A stretch of DNA of 64,000 nt from Lautropia sp. (lineage in GTDB: Bacteria; Pseudomonadota; Gammaproteobacteria; Burkholderiales; Burkholderiaceae_E), in contig JAUMZD010000009.1 in NCBI GenBank assembly GCA_030528325.1, positions 25,580-89,579 of the forward strand, given 5' to 3'. Below, piece after piece: positions 1 to 9,806 of the stretch (the first letter of the stretch is position 1; each line of letters begins with the position of its first letter). The position numbers and the translations under genes were made by a program. The notes under the pieces are model-generated. The model was not told where the DNA came from. It did no database searches and saw only the letters and a program-made list of their open reading frames with translations.

Positions 1-2
1 CC

Positions 3-1448
3 AGCGCCACCACCACGACCGTGACGCTCGATGGGCGGCCCGTCCTGACCCTGACCCGCGAGGCAGGGGGCGTGACGCTGCACAGCACGGCCAGCGGCAC
101 GACCCGTCTGGCCTACCATCTGACGGGCACCAGCACCACGCCGCTGACCCTCTACAGCAGCACCGATTACCGCCTGATCCTGGATGGCGTCGTCCTGAAC
201 AGCCCGGACGGCCCTGCCCTGAACCTGCCCTCCCCCCAGACGGCGCATATCGAGCTGCGCGGCGCCAGCACACTGACCGACTCGGCCCAGTGGCGTCCCA
301 GAAACGGCCCGGACGGGAAACCGCTCGACATGAAGGCCACCCTCTTTGCCGAAGGCCCCATCGTGTTCCGTGGTACCGGCTCCCTGGCCATCCAGGCCAC
401 GGCGCGCCATGCACTCGCCAGCGACAGTCACCTCCGACTCATCAGTGGCAGCCTCTCCCTGAAGGCCGCCGCACGTGACGGCATCCGGGCAACCGACGCC
501 TTCGTCATGGATGGGGGGACACTGAACGTGGAAACGCCGGCCGGCAAGGGCATCAAGGTCGATGGTCAGGAACGCACGGATCGGCAGGCGCTGGGTTTCG
601 TCACCATCAACGGTGGAGCCCTCACCATCAGGAGCCACGACAAGGCCATCAGCGCCTCATGGGAAGCCGAGGACGATGCCAAGACGGCCGCCCTCACCGA
701 TGATCCCGACCCCCGCATCACGATCAATGGCGGCACGATCAGCATCACCACCACCGGCCCGGTCCGCAACGACTCCGACGACCCGAAGGATCCGAATGCC
801 CCCTCTCCCGAAGGCATCGAAGCCAAGTCGGTACTGGCCATCAACGGAGGCGATCTGCGGCTCGACACGATGGACGATGCCTTCAATGCCGGCACGCATT
901 TCGAGATGACAGCAGGGCGTGTCCACGCCCACAGCCGCCACAATGATGCGATCGACTCCAACGGCACGATCGCCATCCGTGGCGGCGTACTGGTGGCCAC
1001 GAGCCAGGGGCCGGAACCGGAAGGGGCCATCGACAGCGATGGCAGCGACTTCATCGTGACTGGCGGCACCTTCGTGGGTCTGGGCTACTACAACAGCACA
1101 CCCGCCGCCAGCAAGTCCACGCAGAACATCGTCAGCATCACCAATGGTCGGAACGATGCCGTCACCCCCGGTCTCTGGACACTGAGGGATGCCCGTGGTC
1201 AGGTGGCCTTCTCCTTTCAGGTGCCCTTTGCCGCCCACTACATGACGGTCAGCTCACCGAGGATCACCACCGGCACCACCTACAGCCTCGTCACCGGTGG
1301 CACACTCGGTGCCGTCGGATCCCGCTTTCATGGCCTCGCCATCGAACCAACGACGCACACCGGTGGTACGGCGCAACTCAACTTCACCGTTCAGGATCGC
1401 CTGAGTTCGCTCGGACGCCCCTTCGAATGGTCGCCGGCTGGTCCATGA
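3..1448 (+). CDS. Carbohydrate-binding domain protein (Cthe_2159-like), 5' end outside window
   Basis: The open frame enters from the left edge and ends with TGA at 1446-1448, so the N-terminus, including any signal peptide, is missing; the first in-frame start-like codon is a GTG at 21. The protein is a long run of short beta-strand repeats built around INGG/DGI/DAI motifs (for example FVTINGGALTI, ITINGGTISI, DAIDSNGTIAIRGG). This is typical of the right-handed beta-helix carbohydrate-binding family founded on Clostridium thermocellum Cthe_2159 (DUF4353). Members are usually secreted or lipoproteins that bind acidic polysaccharide. Family assignment is from motif recognition only; ligand and location are inferred. 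It is followed by a 246-nt gap and argG. Confidence 0.72.
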   Translation, partial: SATTTTVTLDGRPVLTLTREAGGVTLHSTASGTTRLAYHLTGTSTTPLTLYSSTDYRLILDGVVLNSPDGPALNLPSPQTAHIELRGASTLTDSAQWRPRNGPDGKPLDMKATLFAEGPIVFRGTGSLAIQATARHALASDSHLRLISGSLSLKAAARDGIRATDAFVMDGGTLNVETPAGKGIKVDGQERTDRQALGFVTINGGALTIRSHDKAISASWEAEDDAKTAALTDDPDPRITINGGTISITTTGPVRNDSDDPKDPNAPSPEGIEAKSVLAINGGDLRLDTMDDAFNAGTHFEMTAGRVHAHSRHNDAIDSNGTIAIRGGVLVATSQGPEPEGAIDSDGSDFIVTGGTFVGLGYYNSTPAASKSTQNIVSITNGRNDAVTPGLWTLRDARGQVAFSFQVPFAAHYMTVSSPRITTGTTYSLVTGGTLGAVGSRFHGLAIEPTTHTGGTAQLNFTVQDRLSSLGRPFEWSPAGP

Positions 1449-1538
1449 GCTGATACCCCACGACCCGTGCCCGGGCCCGCCGGGTGATGAGAAGCGCCAT
1501 CAGGCATCGGCTCCCCGGTGGGCACCAGGTTTCCAGGC

Positions 1539-1577
1539 TTGCATGGGGACGAATAAGTTCATAACACGCTCTAGAAT
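1539..1577 (+). promoter_or_regulatory. Weak sigma70 promoter candidate upstream of argG
   Basis: TTGCAT at 1539-1544 and TAACAC at 1562-1567 are separated by 17 nt. A better -10 match, TAGAAT, lies at 1572-1577 but has no good -35. The region is the only AT-richer part of the 246-nt gap before argG. Assignment is by eye and weak. Confidence 0.3.
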
Positions 1578-1688
1578 GTCGGCTTTCAGCAGTCACCGAC
1601 AGCCGCGTTCGTGCCGGTGGCCCGGATTCGGACGATTCGTCCCCGGTTTCACCGCACCAGCGCATCTTCAGCATTTTGCGGAGCGTAG

Positions 1689-3026
<1,338 letters not shown>

Positions 3027-3031
3027 CAGGT

Positions 3032-6000
3032 TCAGGGTGTGGTCTGGCCCCCCGGCCAAAGTGCATCATCCCACAAATCCGGCACCGGTCTCACTCCCGT
3101 CAGCCCCCCTGAACCTCCCACCTGCTGATCCGGTACCGGCACACTCAGCAACTCCATCAGGGACAGGGTCGGGGCTCCAGCCTTCGGGCTCGTGCCCGGT
3201 ACGACCGGCTCCTGTTCCCCACCTGTTCGCGCCCCGGACGGTACCACCGTCCGGGCTGCCTCTTCACCCGAATCCGGATCATCCGACGAGGAAACATCGG
3301 AAGTCCTGGCCGCCGAACCGGACTGACCGTCGGACGCCATCACCGACAACAGCACCTCGTCACGGGCATCAGGATTGGCAGACAGGGCCTGTTTGCCCTG
3401 TCTGTCCGTGGTGATCGACGCTGGCGCGGGCGCCTCGGTGAACTGGATCGTGACGACGCTGTCGGGCAGGATCGTGGCCACCGTGTGCAACTCCGTGATC
3501 ACGAAGCTCGAATCGTTCGGGCTCCGGTAATTGGGATCCACCTCGGCAATCGTGATGCTGCCTCCCTGGTTGTTCTCGCTTCGCCACGCAAAATTGTCCA
3601 GCGCCGACGAATGATAAAAATCGTCCATGATGACCGTGCGATGTTCGCTCTGATCATCCGAAAAATGAAAGAGTGCTGGCTGGTAACGATCATATTGCAC
3701 GACGAAAGCCGTTGACCGGGCCTTGCCCTCGCTGCCATCGTGCAACACCTGGTCGAAGCTCGTGCCCTGGGCCTTGAAAAAGTACTCATCCAGCCAGGCC
3801 TTGTTCTTCGAGTTGTTTTCAACCTGAAGCAACCGTCCCCCTCTGTTCCGGGCCATCCTCGCGGCCTCCGTCTTGTTGACGGCCTCATCCAGCGTCACCA
3901 GTTCGTAGGCTTTCACCTCGGTGACGCCCTTCAGCACATAGGGAAAGATCTTTCGCCCATCCTCCTTGTGCTCGACATAGGAGAGGAAACGATAGCGCTT
4001 CGAACCCATCTCGCTCTGCGAAGGCAGGCCCAGCGCATTGAAGAACACATACTGATCGAAACGACTGATGGTGTCATGCCCCAGCACTGGCGCCCCCAGC
4101 GAGCCCTCTGCCAGCGGTATCGGGCCAGGCCTGAGTTCAACGTTCACCATCACCACGGCATCACTCGTCCTGTGGATGTAATGACCATTGCTGTCGACCG
4201 GAATGAACGAGAAGTTGCCGATCGTGCTGCGCGTTGAATCCCAATAGACATGACCAAAATCCGCCAACTGGATCCGGTCGTTGGCCTTGATTGGCACAAC
4301 CTCTCCGGAAGGACGGCGAACCGTCAGCAAGGGTAAGGCAGGATCCTCATTCAAGCTGGCTGTTGGCGCCCGATGGATCCAGACCGCCTGAGGCTCCCTG
4401 TCGGGATCCGTACCAGCCAGCAGACTTCGATCCAGACGGGTCAGCTGTCTGAATGGAATATCATGCTTGTTCGAGAGATGGTCGACATGGGGTACCGAAA
4501 ACGGTAATCCATAAGTCGATGACGAACTTCTGGATGGACTACCCGGATAGGCAGGCACCGGCCCGAACTCGATCACCTGATACGTGATGGAAAAAAGCCC
4601 GTCGATCGGTCTATGCAGGCTGTCCAGTGGCGTGAAGGTGAAGTGCCCACCCCGGTTTGCACTGTTGTCCCAAAGGAAGCGGCCAATATCCTCACGCTCG
4701 ACGATGTCGTTGATCTGGAGATCCTGCCGCGGCTTGTAACCGGCACTGCCAGGCGAACCGACCTGCTCGAGCGCCAGTGCCGAGGCATTCGGATCAGTGT
4801 CATCGATTTCCTGAATGGTATCGATCCGGATGGCGTTCGCCACATGTCCATCACGATGATAGCCCAGCAGATTGGCCGAACCATACTTGATGGGCTGCCC
4901 ATCGGGCACCTGCGCAAGTTCTAGGGACAAGGTGGCGGGGAACTTCGGCAGCTGGCTGCCCTCCGTCACGGTGATGGTCTGAACATTGACGCCGAGGACA
5001 CGCTGCTGACGCTCATCCAGCACCTCATAATCGATTTGTCCTCCGCGGTTGTAGCGGGCATGCCAGAAGAGCTTGCCCAGGTCATCCCGGTGAATGATCT
5101 GATCCTGTTTCACCGGCTGAACATCACCGGGCCCACGATTCAGCACCAGCGGTGAAAATTCTTTGGGTGGCCGATCATCATCATCCCTGTTGAATAGAAA
5201 GCGAACACGGACATGATCCGGCGCCCTGGACGGATCCTCCGCCCCGAACTGCGCCAGCGGAATCCTCACATGACCATCGAGAACCGCGCTTGCCTTCGGC
5301 AGCGAGTTCCGATTCTTCGTGCTCGATTCCAGATGAATGGGAGCCAGCTTGAGGGTTTCTTCCAGATTCAGCACCTGATCGCCAACATCCGGCTTGACAT
5401 GTCCATTCGTGTCAATCAGTACGTAACGGATGCTTCCATCCCGATAGCTGTTTCCTTCCCAATACAACCGGTCCAGATCTTCCAGTGTCAGGATCTCTCC
5501 TGCCTGAACCCGAACCGCTCCGGATGAACTCCCTCTTTTTTGTTTATCCCAGAGCAACGGGCTGCTACTTCCCGGTGTCAGCCCCTCCGCCTCGACAGCT
5601 TCGATCCGGATTCGCTCTGCCTGGGGGTCATCATTGCTACCGAAGAAGATCCCCCGATTCAGCTTGACTGTTCGGTCCCGAATGATATAGAACTTTTTCT
5701 CTGAATCCTCCTGAGACGGATCAGCAGGGACGGGTGACAATTCCTGAATCGTGACGGTCTGTGGATTGGCCCCCACGATCTCACGACCCGCCGCATCGAG
5801 GGGCACGAAACGGAAGGTTCCGCCTTCGTTGGTCGAAGCATCCCAGACGAGTTTGTCGAAATCCGATGACTCAATCGGTTCACCAGGCACCACGGATTCA
5901 GGCAACAGCGGATGTGCCCCATCGCGATCAACCTTCAGCGGAACGGACGCACCCGGCGCCTGTTGCTGCGGATCGACCTGTTCCACCCGGATTGCCGACG

Positions 6001-8920
6001 GCTGACGGCTGAGATCCGTACCGGAAAAGATCCTGGCCGGCAAAGGCAGGATACCGTCATGGTTCACCGACAGCGTCTGATCCGTACCCGCGTATGTGGG
6101 CACCAAAGCCTCTTCCCGGATGTTCACGGTCTGTGGCGAAGCACCAGGAATGGGCGAACCATCGGCATTGACCGGCTCGAACTGGAATGAACCACCGTGT
6201 CCAACCTGGGCAAACCATTGCAGACGCCCGAACTGCTGGGCATCGATCACCCAGTTTTCCTCCACCACGGTTCCATCCTGCAAGCGGAGCGCCCCCTTGG
6301 CTGCACCCGCTGCGATCGGAGAGATGGACAGGATCCGGATGGCCGGTGGCGCCTTGTCGATCTCGCTTCCCCGGAATACCTCGGCCCCGATCCACACACG
6401 ACTGTCGTGTTCCACATCCAGCGTCACCGGCCCCGAGTACACCGGCACGGCTGCCTGTTCCTGAATGTTCAGCGTGTGCGTTTCTGACCCCAGAATGCGG
6501 GTTCCATCCGCATGGACGGGCTCGAAGCTGAAACGCCCCCCTGCATTGTTCGCCGCATGCCAGGTGATCCAGGCAAATTCATCGGCATGAACCAGACTGC
6601 CCACCGCCAGCGTCCTGAGTGCATCCGGCTTGGTCACACTCAGCGCCGCACCCGTCTCCGTTCCCCCACCCGAGGGCAGGATCTGCGTGATGCGGATCGC
6701 CGTCGGCTTGTGCAGCGGCTCACGTCCCACGAAGGTGCTTTCCTCCAGTAAAAGGTCGGCACCGTTCGCCACCCACAATGAGGTGGGTTGATCAGGGTAC
6801 TGCGGCGGCACCGGATGCTCGACGATCTTCACCCGCTGCGGCACGGCACCCAGCAGGGTCGTCCCGTCGGCATTGGCCGCCTCGAAGCGGAAACTTCCGC
6901 CGTCATTGCTGGCACTGTCCCAGGCGAGCTTGTCGAAATCCTTCGCATGGATGAACCAGTTGAGCGTAACCTTCTCTCGCTGGGGGCCAAACACCAGAGC
7001 CGGGGCCTCGGCATCCGCAGGATTTCGTGGATTGATGGCCGTGATGCGGATCCCGGCAGGTCGGCGGGCAGGATCCAGACCCGAGAAAAGGGTGCTGGCA
7101 ATGGGCTTCGTGGCATCATGGGCCACCTGCAGGTCATCGAGCCTGGGTGGATAATTCGGCGGCTCAGGATGAACGCTCACCCCGACAGTCTGAACCAGCT
7201 GCGCATCGATGGGGGTTCCCGATGGAGACAATGGGGTGAAACTGAAGCTTCCGCCCTGATTGTCCCGGGCATCCCAGAAAATGTTGTCGAAGTCCGCCCG
7301 CCCGATGATGTCCTCATTCTTCAGGGCAACCAGCCCGCCGGGCGTTCTCCGGAACAGCGGTCCTTCCGTACCCGCCGCCATGCCCGTCGCCTCGATACCC
7401 TCGATCCGGACAGCATCCGGCACCCGGGCCGGATCGATGCCGGCAAAGGTGATGCGCGAAATCTTCAATTCTCCGTCATACGCCACCGGCAAGGCCGCCT
7501 GATTCTTCGGGTAGGACGGCAGCAGCACAGTCGTTGACGGCTCGGACGGCGTCCCACCGCCGCTCTCCGGCGGCGGGGCCGGTACGGCTGGCGTTCCGCC
7601 GGGCACCTGCGCTTCCCCAGGAGCGGTCGGTGGTGTCGAAGGCACGGGCGTGGTCGGTGAAGTAACGGGCGGTGTCGTACCGGCAGAACCGGAGGATGAG
7701 TCCGTACCCGATTCTGTTCCGGTGCCAGTACCTGTGCCGGCTCCTGCGCCCGAACCCATGCCAGCACCGGCCTCTGTGCCTGGATCGGCATCCGCATGGG
7801 TGCCTGTACCGGAATCCGTGCCTGCTCCAGCGCCATGACCTGAACCCTGTCCATCTGGCTGCTTGCCCATATCAGGAGGGGAAGGCACCGTACCGCCCGG
7901 TTGCATGGACGAACCATCACCCTGCCCCCCCTGACCGGGTTGACTGGGATGTCCGGATTGGCCGGGTTGCCCAGGCTGTCCAGGCTGCCCGGGTTGCCCC
8001 GGCATGATCGGCCCCCCCGGATAGCCCGGCAGCGACGGTACACCGGGATAGCCTGGCATCATCGGTACGCCAGGATAACCAGGTACGGACGGCGTGCCGG
8101 GCACACCCGGAACAACGGTGCCACCAGGGTAGCCCGGATAGCCCGGCACCGACGGCACGCCGGGAACACTGGGAACAACGGCACCACCGGGGTAGCCTGG
8201 ATACCCTGGCAGGATCGGTACACCCGGATAACCCGGCACCGACGGCACGCCGGGAACCCCCGGAACCCCGGGGTACCCCGGCACACCCGGCAGAACACCG
8301 GTCGGCGGTGTGCTCTGACCGGGTGATCCACCCGGAGATGGTGACGGCGTCTGGCCGGCATCACCGGTCTGAGGTGGATTGGCCACGTCTCCCTGGGTTC
8401 TTCCCCCGATGCCCAGGTTGTCATGAAGACGATCCGATGATGATGCTGTACGGCTGCTGGTGAACTGGCTGCTCACCGTCGCCTGTGTCACGATCGCCCC
8501 CAGCCACATGTGAACGGTCGAAGCCGACGAAGCCGGTGTGGCTGCCTTCAGCCCGCCAACGGCACCTGTCGTCGCGGTCGATACGGCCGGTGCCTGCACC
8601 GCCTCGGCACCCGTCATCCCGACGGCAGGCTGGCTGGCCAGCTGAAGCCCGGCGGCATCCCTGACCTCATCCATGCCCGGTTGTTCGGACGCCCCGATCA
8701 CCGCTCCCTGAAGCTGATGCGGCACGGAAGACGGTTCTTCGATCCGTGGCTCATCAACGACCAGGGAGCCCGCCTTGCGCCATCTGCCCGACGTCATGAT
8801 GCTGGCAGGGTGTCCATCCGCCTTCGGCAATGGCAGCTGACCGGTGGAGAGCGAAACCGGGTTCGTCTGAGGGGTCTTCATACACTTCGTCCAGGGATAA
8901 CGTGCTTCCGGGCATGTCAT
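3032..8920 (-). CDS. Giant collagen/elastin-like and tandem beta-repeat protein, probable surface or secreted adhesin
   Basis: The frame stays open back to 9196, but the first ~90 codons of that extension run through the 111-bp palindromic element at 8938-9048, so I place the start at ATG 8920 (AAGGTG upstream) or ATG 8881 (GGACGA upstream). The result is about 1,960 aa. Layout from the 8920 start: a Ser/Thr/Ala-rich N-terminus; GxP-type collagen/elastin-like repeats at about 207-340 (GYPGVP, GQPGQP); an Ala/Gly/Thr linker at about 360-410; a Pro-rich stretch; then about ten tandem units of 115-145 aa from about 470 to 1825. Each unit carries F.G.DP.R.P.AIRI early and D...L.WDA..N.GGSF.F.P....G......QTV.I.E late. 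The last 130 aa are acidic and Ser/Pro-rich. The units resemble the AIRI...GTL...N..G.SF beta-sandwich repeats of large bacterial adhesins, but diverged. No signal peptide, anchor or RTX nonapeptide is visible. Function is unknown. Confidence 0.8.
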   Translation of the reverse strand: MTCPEARYPWTKCMKTPQTNPVSLSTGQLPLPKADGHPASIMTSGRWRKAGSLVVDEPRIEEPSSVPHQLQGAVIGASEQPGMDEVRDAAGLQLASQPAVGMTGAEAVQAPAVSTATTGAVGGLKAATPASSASTVHMWLGAIVTQATVSSQFTSSRTASSSDRLHDNLGIGGRTQGDVANPPQTGDAGQTPSPSPGGSPGQSTPPTGVLPGVPGYPGVPGVPGVPSVPGYPGVPILPGYPGYPGGAVVPSVPGVPSVPGYPGYPGGTVVPGVPGTPSVPGYPGVPMMPGYPGVPSLPGYPGGPIMPGQPGQPGQPGQPGQSGHPSQPGQGGQGDGSSMQPGGTVPSPPDMGKQPDGQGSGHGAGAGTDSGTGTHADADPGTEAGAGMGSGAGAGTGTGTGTESGTDSSSGSAGTTPPVTSPTTPVPSTPPTAPGEAQVPGGTPAVPAPPPESGGGTPSEPSTTVLLPSYPKNQAALPVAYDGELKISRITFAGIDPARVPDAVRIEGIEATGMAAGTEGPLFRRTPGGLVALKNEDIIGRADFDNIFWDARDNQGGSFSFTPLSPSGTPIDAQLVQTVGVSVHPEPPNYPPRLDDLQVAHDATKPIASTLFSGLDPARRPAGIRITAINPRNPADAEAPALVFGPQREKVTLNWFIHAKDFDKLAWDSASNDGGSFRFEAANADGTTLLGAVPQRVKIVEHPVPPQYPDQPTSLWVANGADLLLEESTFVGREPLHKPTAIRITQILPSGGGTETGAALSVTKPDALRTLAVGSLVHADEFAWITWHAANNAGGRFSFEPVHADGTRILGSETHTLNIQEQAAVPVYSGPVTLDVEHDSRVWIGAEVFRGSEIDKAPPAIRILSISPIAAGAAKGALRLQDGTVVEENWVIDAQQFGRLQWFAQVGHGGSFQFEPVNADGSPIPGASPQTVNIREEALVPTYAGTDQTLSVNHDGILPLPARIFSGTDLSRQPSAIRVEQVDPQQQAPGASVPLKVDRDGAHPLLPESVVPGEPIESSDFDKLVWDASTNEGGTFRFVPLDAAGREIVGANPQTVTIQELSPVPADPSQEDSEKKFYIIRDRTVKLNRGIFFGSNDDPQAERIRIEAVEAEGLTPGSSSPLLWDKQKRGSSSGAVRVQAGEILTLEDLDRLYWEGNSYRDGSIRYVLIDTNGHVKPDVGDQVLNLEETLKLAPIHLESSTKNRNSLPKASAVLDGHVRIPLAQFGAEDPSRAPDHVRVRFLFNRDDDDRPPKEFSPLVLNRGPGDVQPVKQDQIIHRDDLGKLFWHARYNRGGQIDYEVLDERQQRVLGVNVQTITVTEGSQLPKFPATLSLELAQVPDGQPIKYGSANLLGYHRDGHVANAIRIDTIQEIDDTDPNASALALEQVGSPGSAGYKPRQDLQINDIVEREDIGRFLWDNSANRGGHFTFTPLDSLHRPIDGLFSITYQVIEFGPVPAYPGSPSRSSSSTYGLPFSVPHVDHLSNKHDIPFRQLTRLDRSLLAGTDPDREPQAVWIHRAPTASLNEDPALPLLTVRRPSGEVVPIKANDRIQLADFGHVYWDSTRSTIGNFSFIPVDSNGHYIHRTSDAVVMVNVELRPGPIPLAEGSLGAPVLGHDTISRFDQYVFFNALGLPSQSEMGSKRYRFLSYVEHKEDGRKIFPYVLKGVTEVKAYELVTLDEAVNKTEAARMARNRGGRLLQVENNSKNKAWLDEYFFKAQGTSFDQVLHDGSEGKARSTAFVVQYDRYQPALFHFSDDQSEHRTVIMDDFYHSSALDNFAWRSENNQGGSITIAEVDPNYRSPNDSSFVITELHTVATILPDSVVTIQFTEAPAPASITTDRQGKQALSANPDARDEVLLSVMASDGQSGSAARTSDVSSSDDPDSGEEAARTVVPSGARTGGEQEPVVPGTSPKAGAPTLSLMELLSVPVPDQQVGGSGGLTGVRPVPDLWDDALWPGGQTTP
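7905..8320 (-). repeat. Collagen/elastin-like coding repeats with DNA-level duplications
   Basis: This segment of the giant gene encodes GYP, GVP, SVP and GQP triplets in repeating 30-aa blocks. A 26-bp sequence occurs identically at 8142-8167 and 8232-8257, exactly 90 bp apart, and neighbouring blocks are near-copies. That indicates recent tandem duplication. Gly is absent from some triplets (SVP, ILP, MMP, SLP), so a continuous collagen triple helix is not assured. Confidence 0.85.
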
Positions 8921-8937
8921 GGACAGAAGCACCTTGA

Positions 8938-9048
8938 GATACTCTGAACAAGTCCCGTGAGGCGACGTGCCTTGACACGGGATGCAGGACAAGGCGGCAT
9001 GCACCCGTGTCGGGGATGCGGCATCCGCGTGGACTTGTTCAGAGTATC
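8938..9048. mobile_element. 111-bp MITE-like palindromic element, copy 1
   Basis: GATACTCTGAACAAGTCC at 8938-8955 and its perfect reverse complement at 9031-9048 form 18-bp terminal inverted repeats, with further internal complementarity (ACACGGG and CCCGTGT). CCTTGA flanks the element directly on both sides (8932-8937 and 9049-9054), like a target duplication. A second copy in the opposite orientation is at 18078-18188. No transposase is encoded. It lies just upstream of the chosen start of the giant repeat protein, in the 8921-9317 interval, which otherwise holds no gene. Confidence 0.8.
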
Positions 9049-9317
9049 CCTTGACCTTGTCATCCTCCGATACTGGCCAAAGGCGTTGAACCTTCAGCCT
9101 TCGAGCTGCCCAAGTGGCTTGCCACATGGGACAGACGATATCCCGGTGTCGCGTATTTCCCTCGCTTTCTGGCGGCATCGAAGCTTTCCATGGCACCTAC
9201 CCCGGCACTGACACGGCCAGCTTCCGGAACCTGAGACAGGGCTTGCAAGACGGCTATACCGATGATCCGGACACAAAATGCCTACAATCGAAGCATCCAC
9301 CACAAGGAGACAAGGAC

Positions 9318-9566
9318 ATGGCTCTCATCACCTGCCCCGAATGCCAGCGATCGGTATCCGATCAGGCCGCAAGCTGCCCCGGCTGTGGTCATCCGCTTCA
9401 GCGCCAATCGGCGATCGGTCAGAACATACCCGGCAACACGGCCGACTGGGTCAAGGCCACCGGCATCGTCGGTGCAGCCTGGGTGCTGCCCAAAGTGGCC
9501 AAACTGATCTTTGCCATCATCGTGTTCGGGCTGTTCCTGTATTTCGTGTTCGGCAGCAAGGGCTGA
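9318..9566 (+). CDS. Small zinc-ribbon membrane protein
   Basis: This 82-aa protein begins with a zinc-ribbon pair, CPECQRSVSDQAASCPGCG (Cys at about 6, 9, 20 and 23), followed by a polar linker and one strongly hydrophobic segment (about 59-78, IFAIIVFGLFLYFVF). The expected topology is a cytoplasmic zinc ribbon on a C-terminal membrane anchor. AAGGAGA at 9304-9310 is a good Shine-Dalgarno for the ATG at 9318, which fixes the start; the longer open frame upstream has no such site. Zinc ribbons of this kind are common in uncharacterised short membrane proteins. Role unknown. Confidence 0.75.
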   Translation: MALITCPECQRSVSDQAASCPGCGHPLQRQSAIGQNIPGNTADWVKATGIVGAAWVLPKVAKLIFAIIVFGLFLYFVFGSKG

Positions 9567-9721
9567 CACCACATCCACCTCCCCGCCCCCCTCATCAGCC
9601 GGAACCGGCAGGGGTGCCGGCAGGCGCGGCACAGAGACACCTGTAACACCGCTGTCCCGACCTGCCACCGGCCATGAGACGGCAAACCGTCGCCCCGGCC
9701 ACGAAAGGCTTTGACATCCAG

Positions 9722-9742
9722 CCGTCCGAGCCGGTCGGACGG
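9722..9742. terminator. Perfect 8-bp inverted repeat: terminator or operator
   Basis: CCGTCCGA, a 5-nt loop (GCCGG) and TCGGACGG form a perfect GC-rich hairpin between the zinc-ribbon gene and the yhaO-like gene. No T-run follows, so it is not a textbook terminator. It covers the position where the -35 of a promoter with the TATAAT at 9755-9760 would lie, so an operator role is equally possible. Confidence 0.45.
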
Positions 9743-9754
9743 AAACTGCCCACC

Positions 9755-9760
9755 TATAAT
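9755..9760 (+). promoter_or_regulatory. Consensus -10 box upstream of the yhaO-like gene
   Basis: A perfect TATAAT lies about 47 nt upstream of the ATG at 9807. There is no recognisable -35 at 16-18 nt spacing; that position is occupied by the inverted repeat at 9722-9742. Confidence 0.4.
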
Positions 9761-9806
9761 GGGATGGTATTACCACTATCTGGATCCGGTGACGGCCAGC
9801 CATCCC

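Noticed and set aside
7905..8320. A CRISPR-like look to the regularly spaced repeats
   Set aside because: The repeats are in frame with a coding sequence, multiples of three in length, and encode GxP triplets. There are no unique spacers or cas genes.
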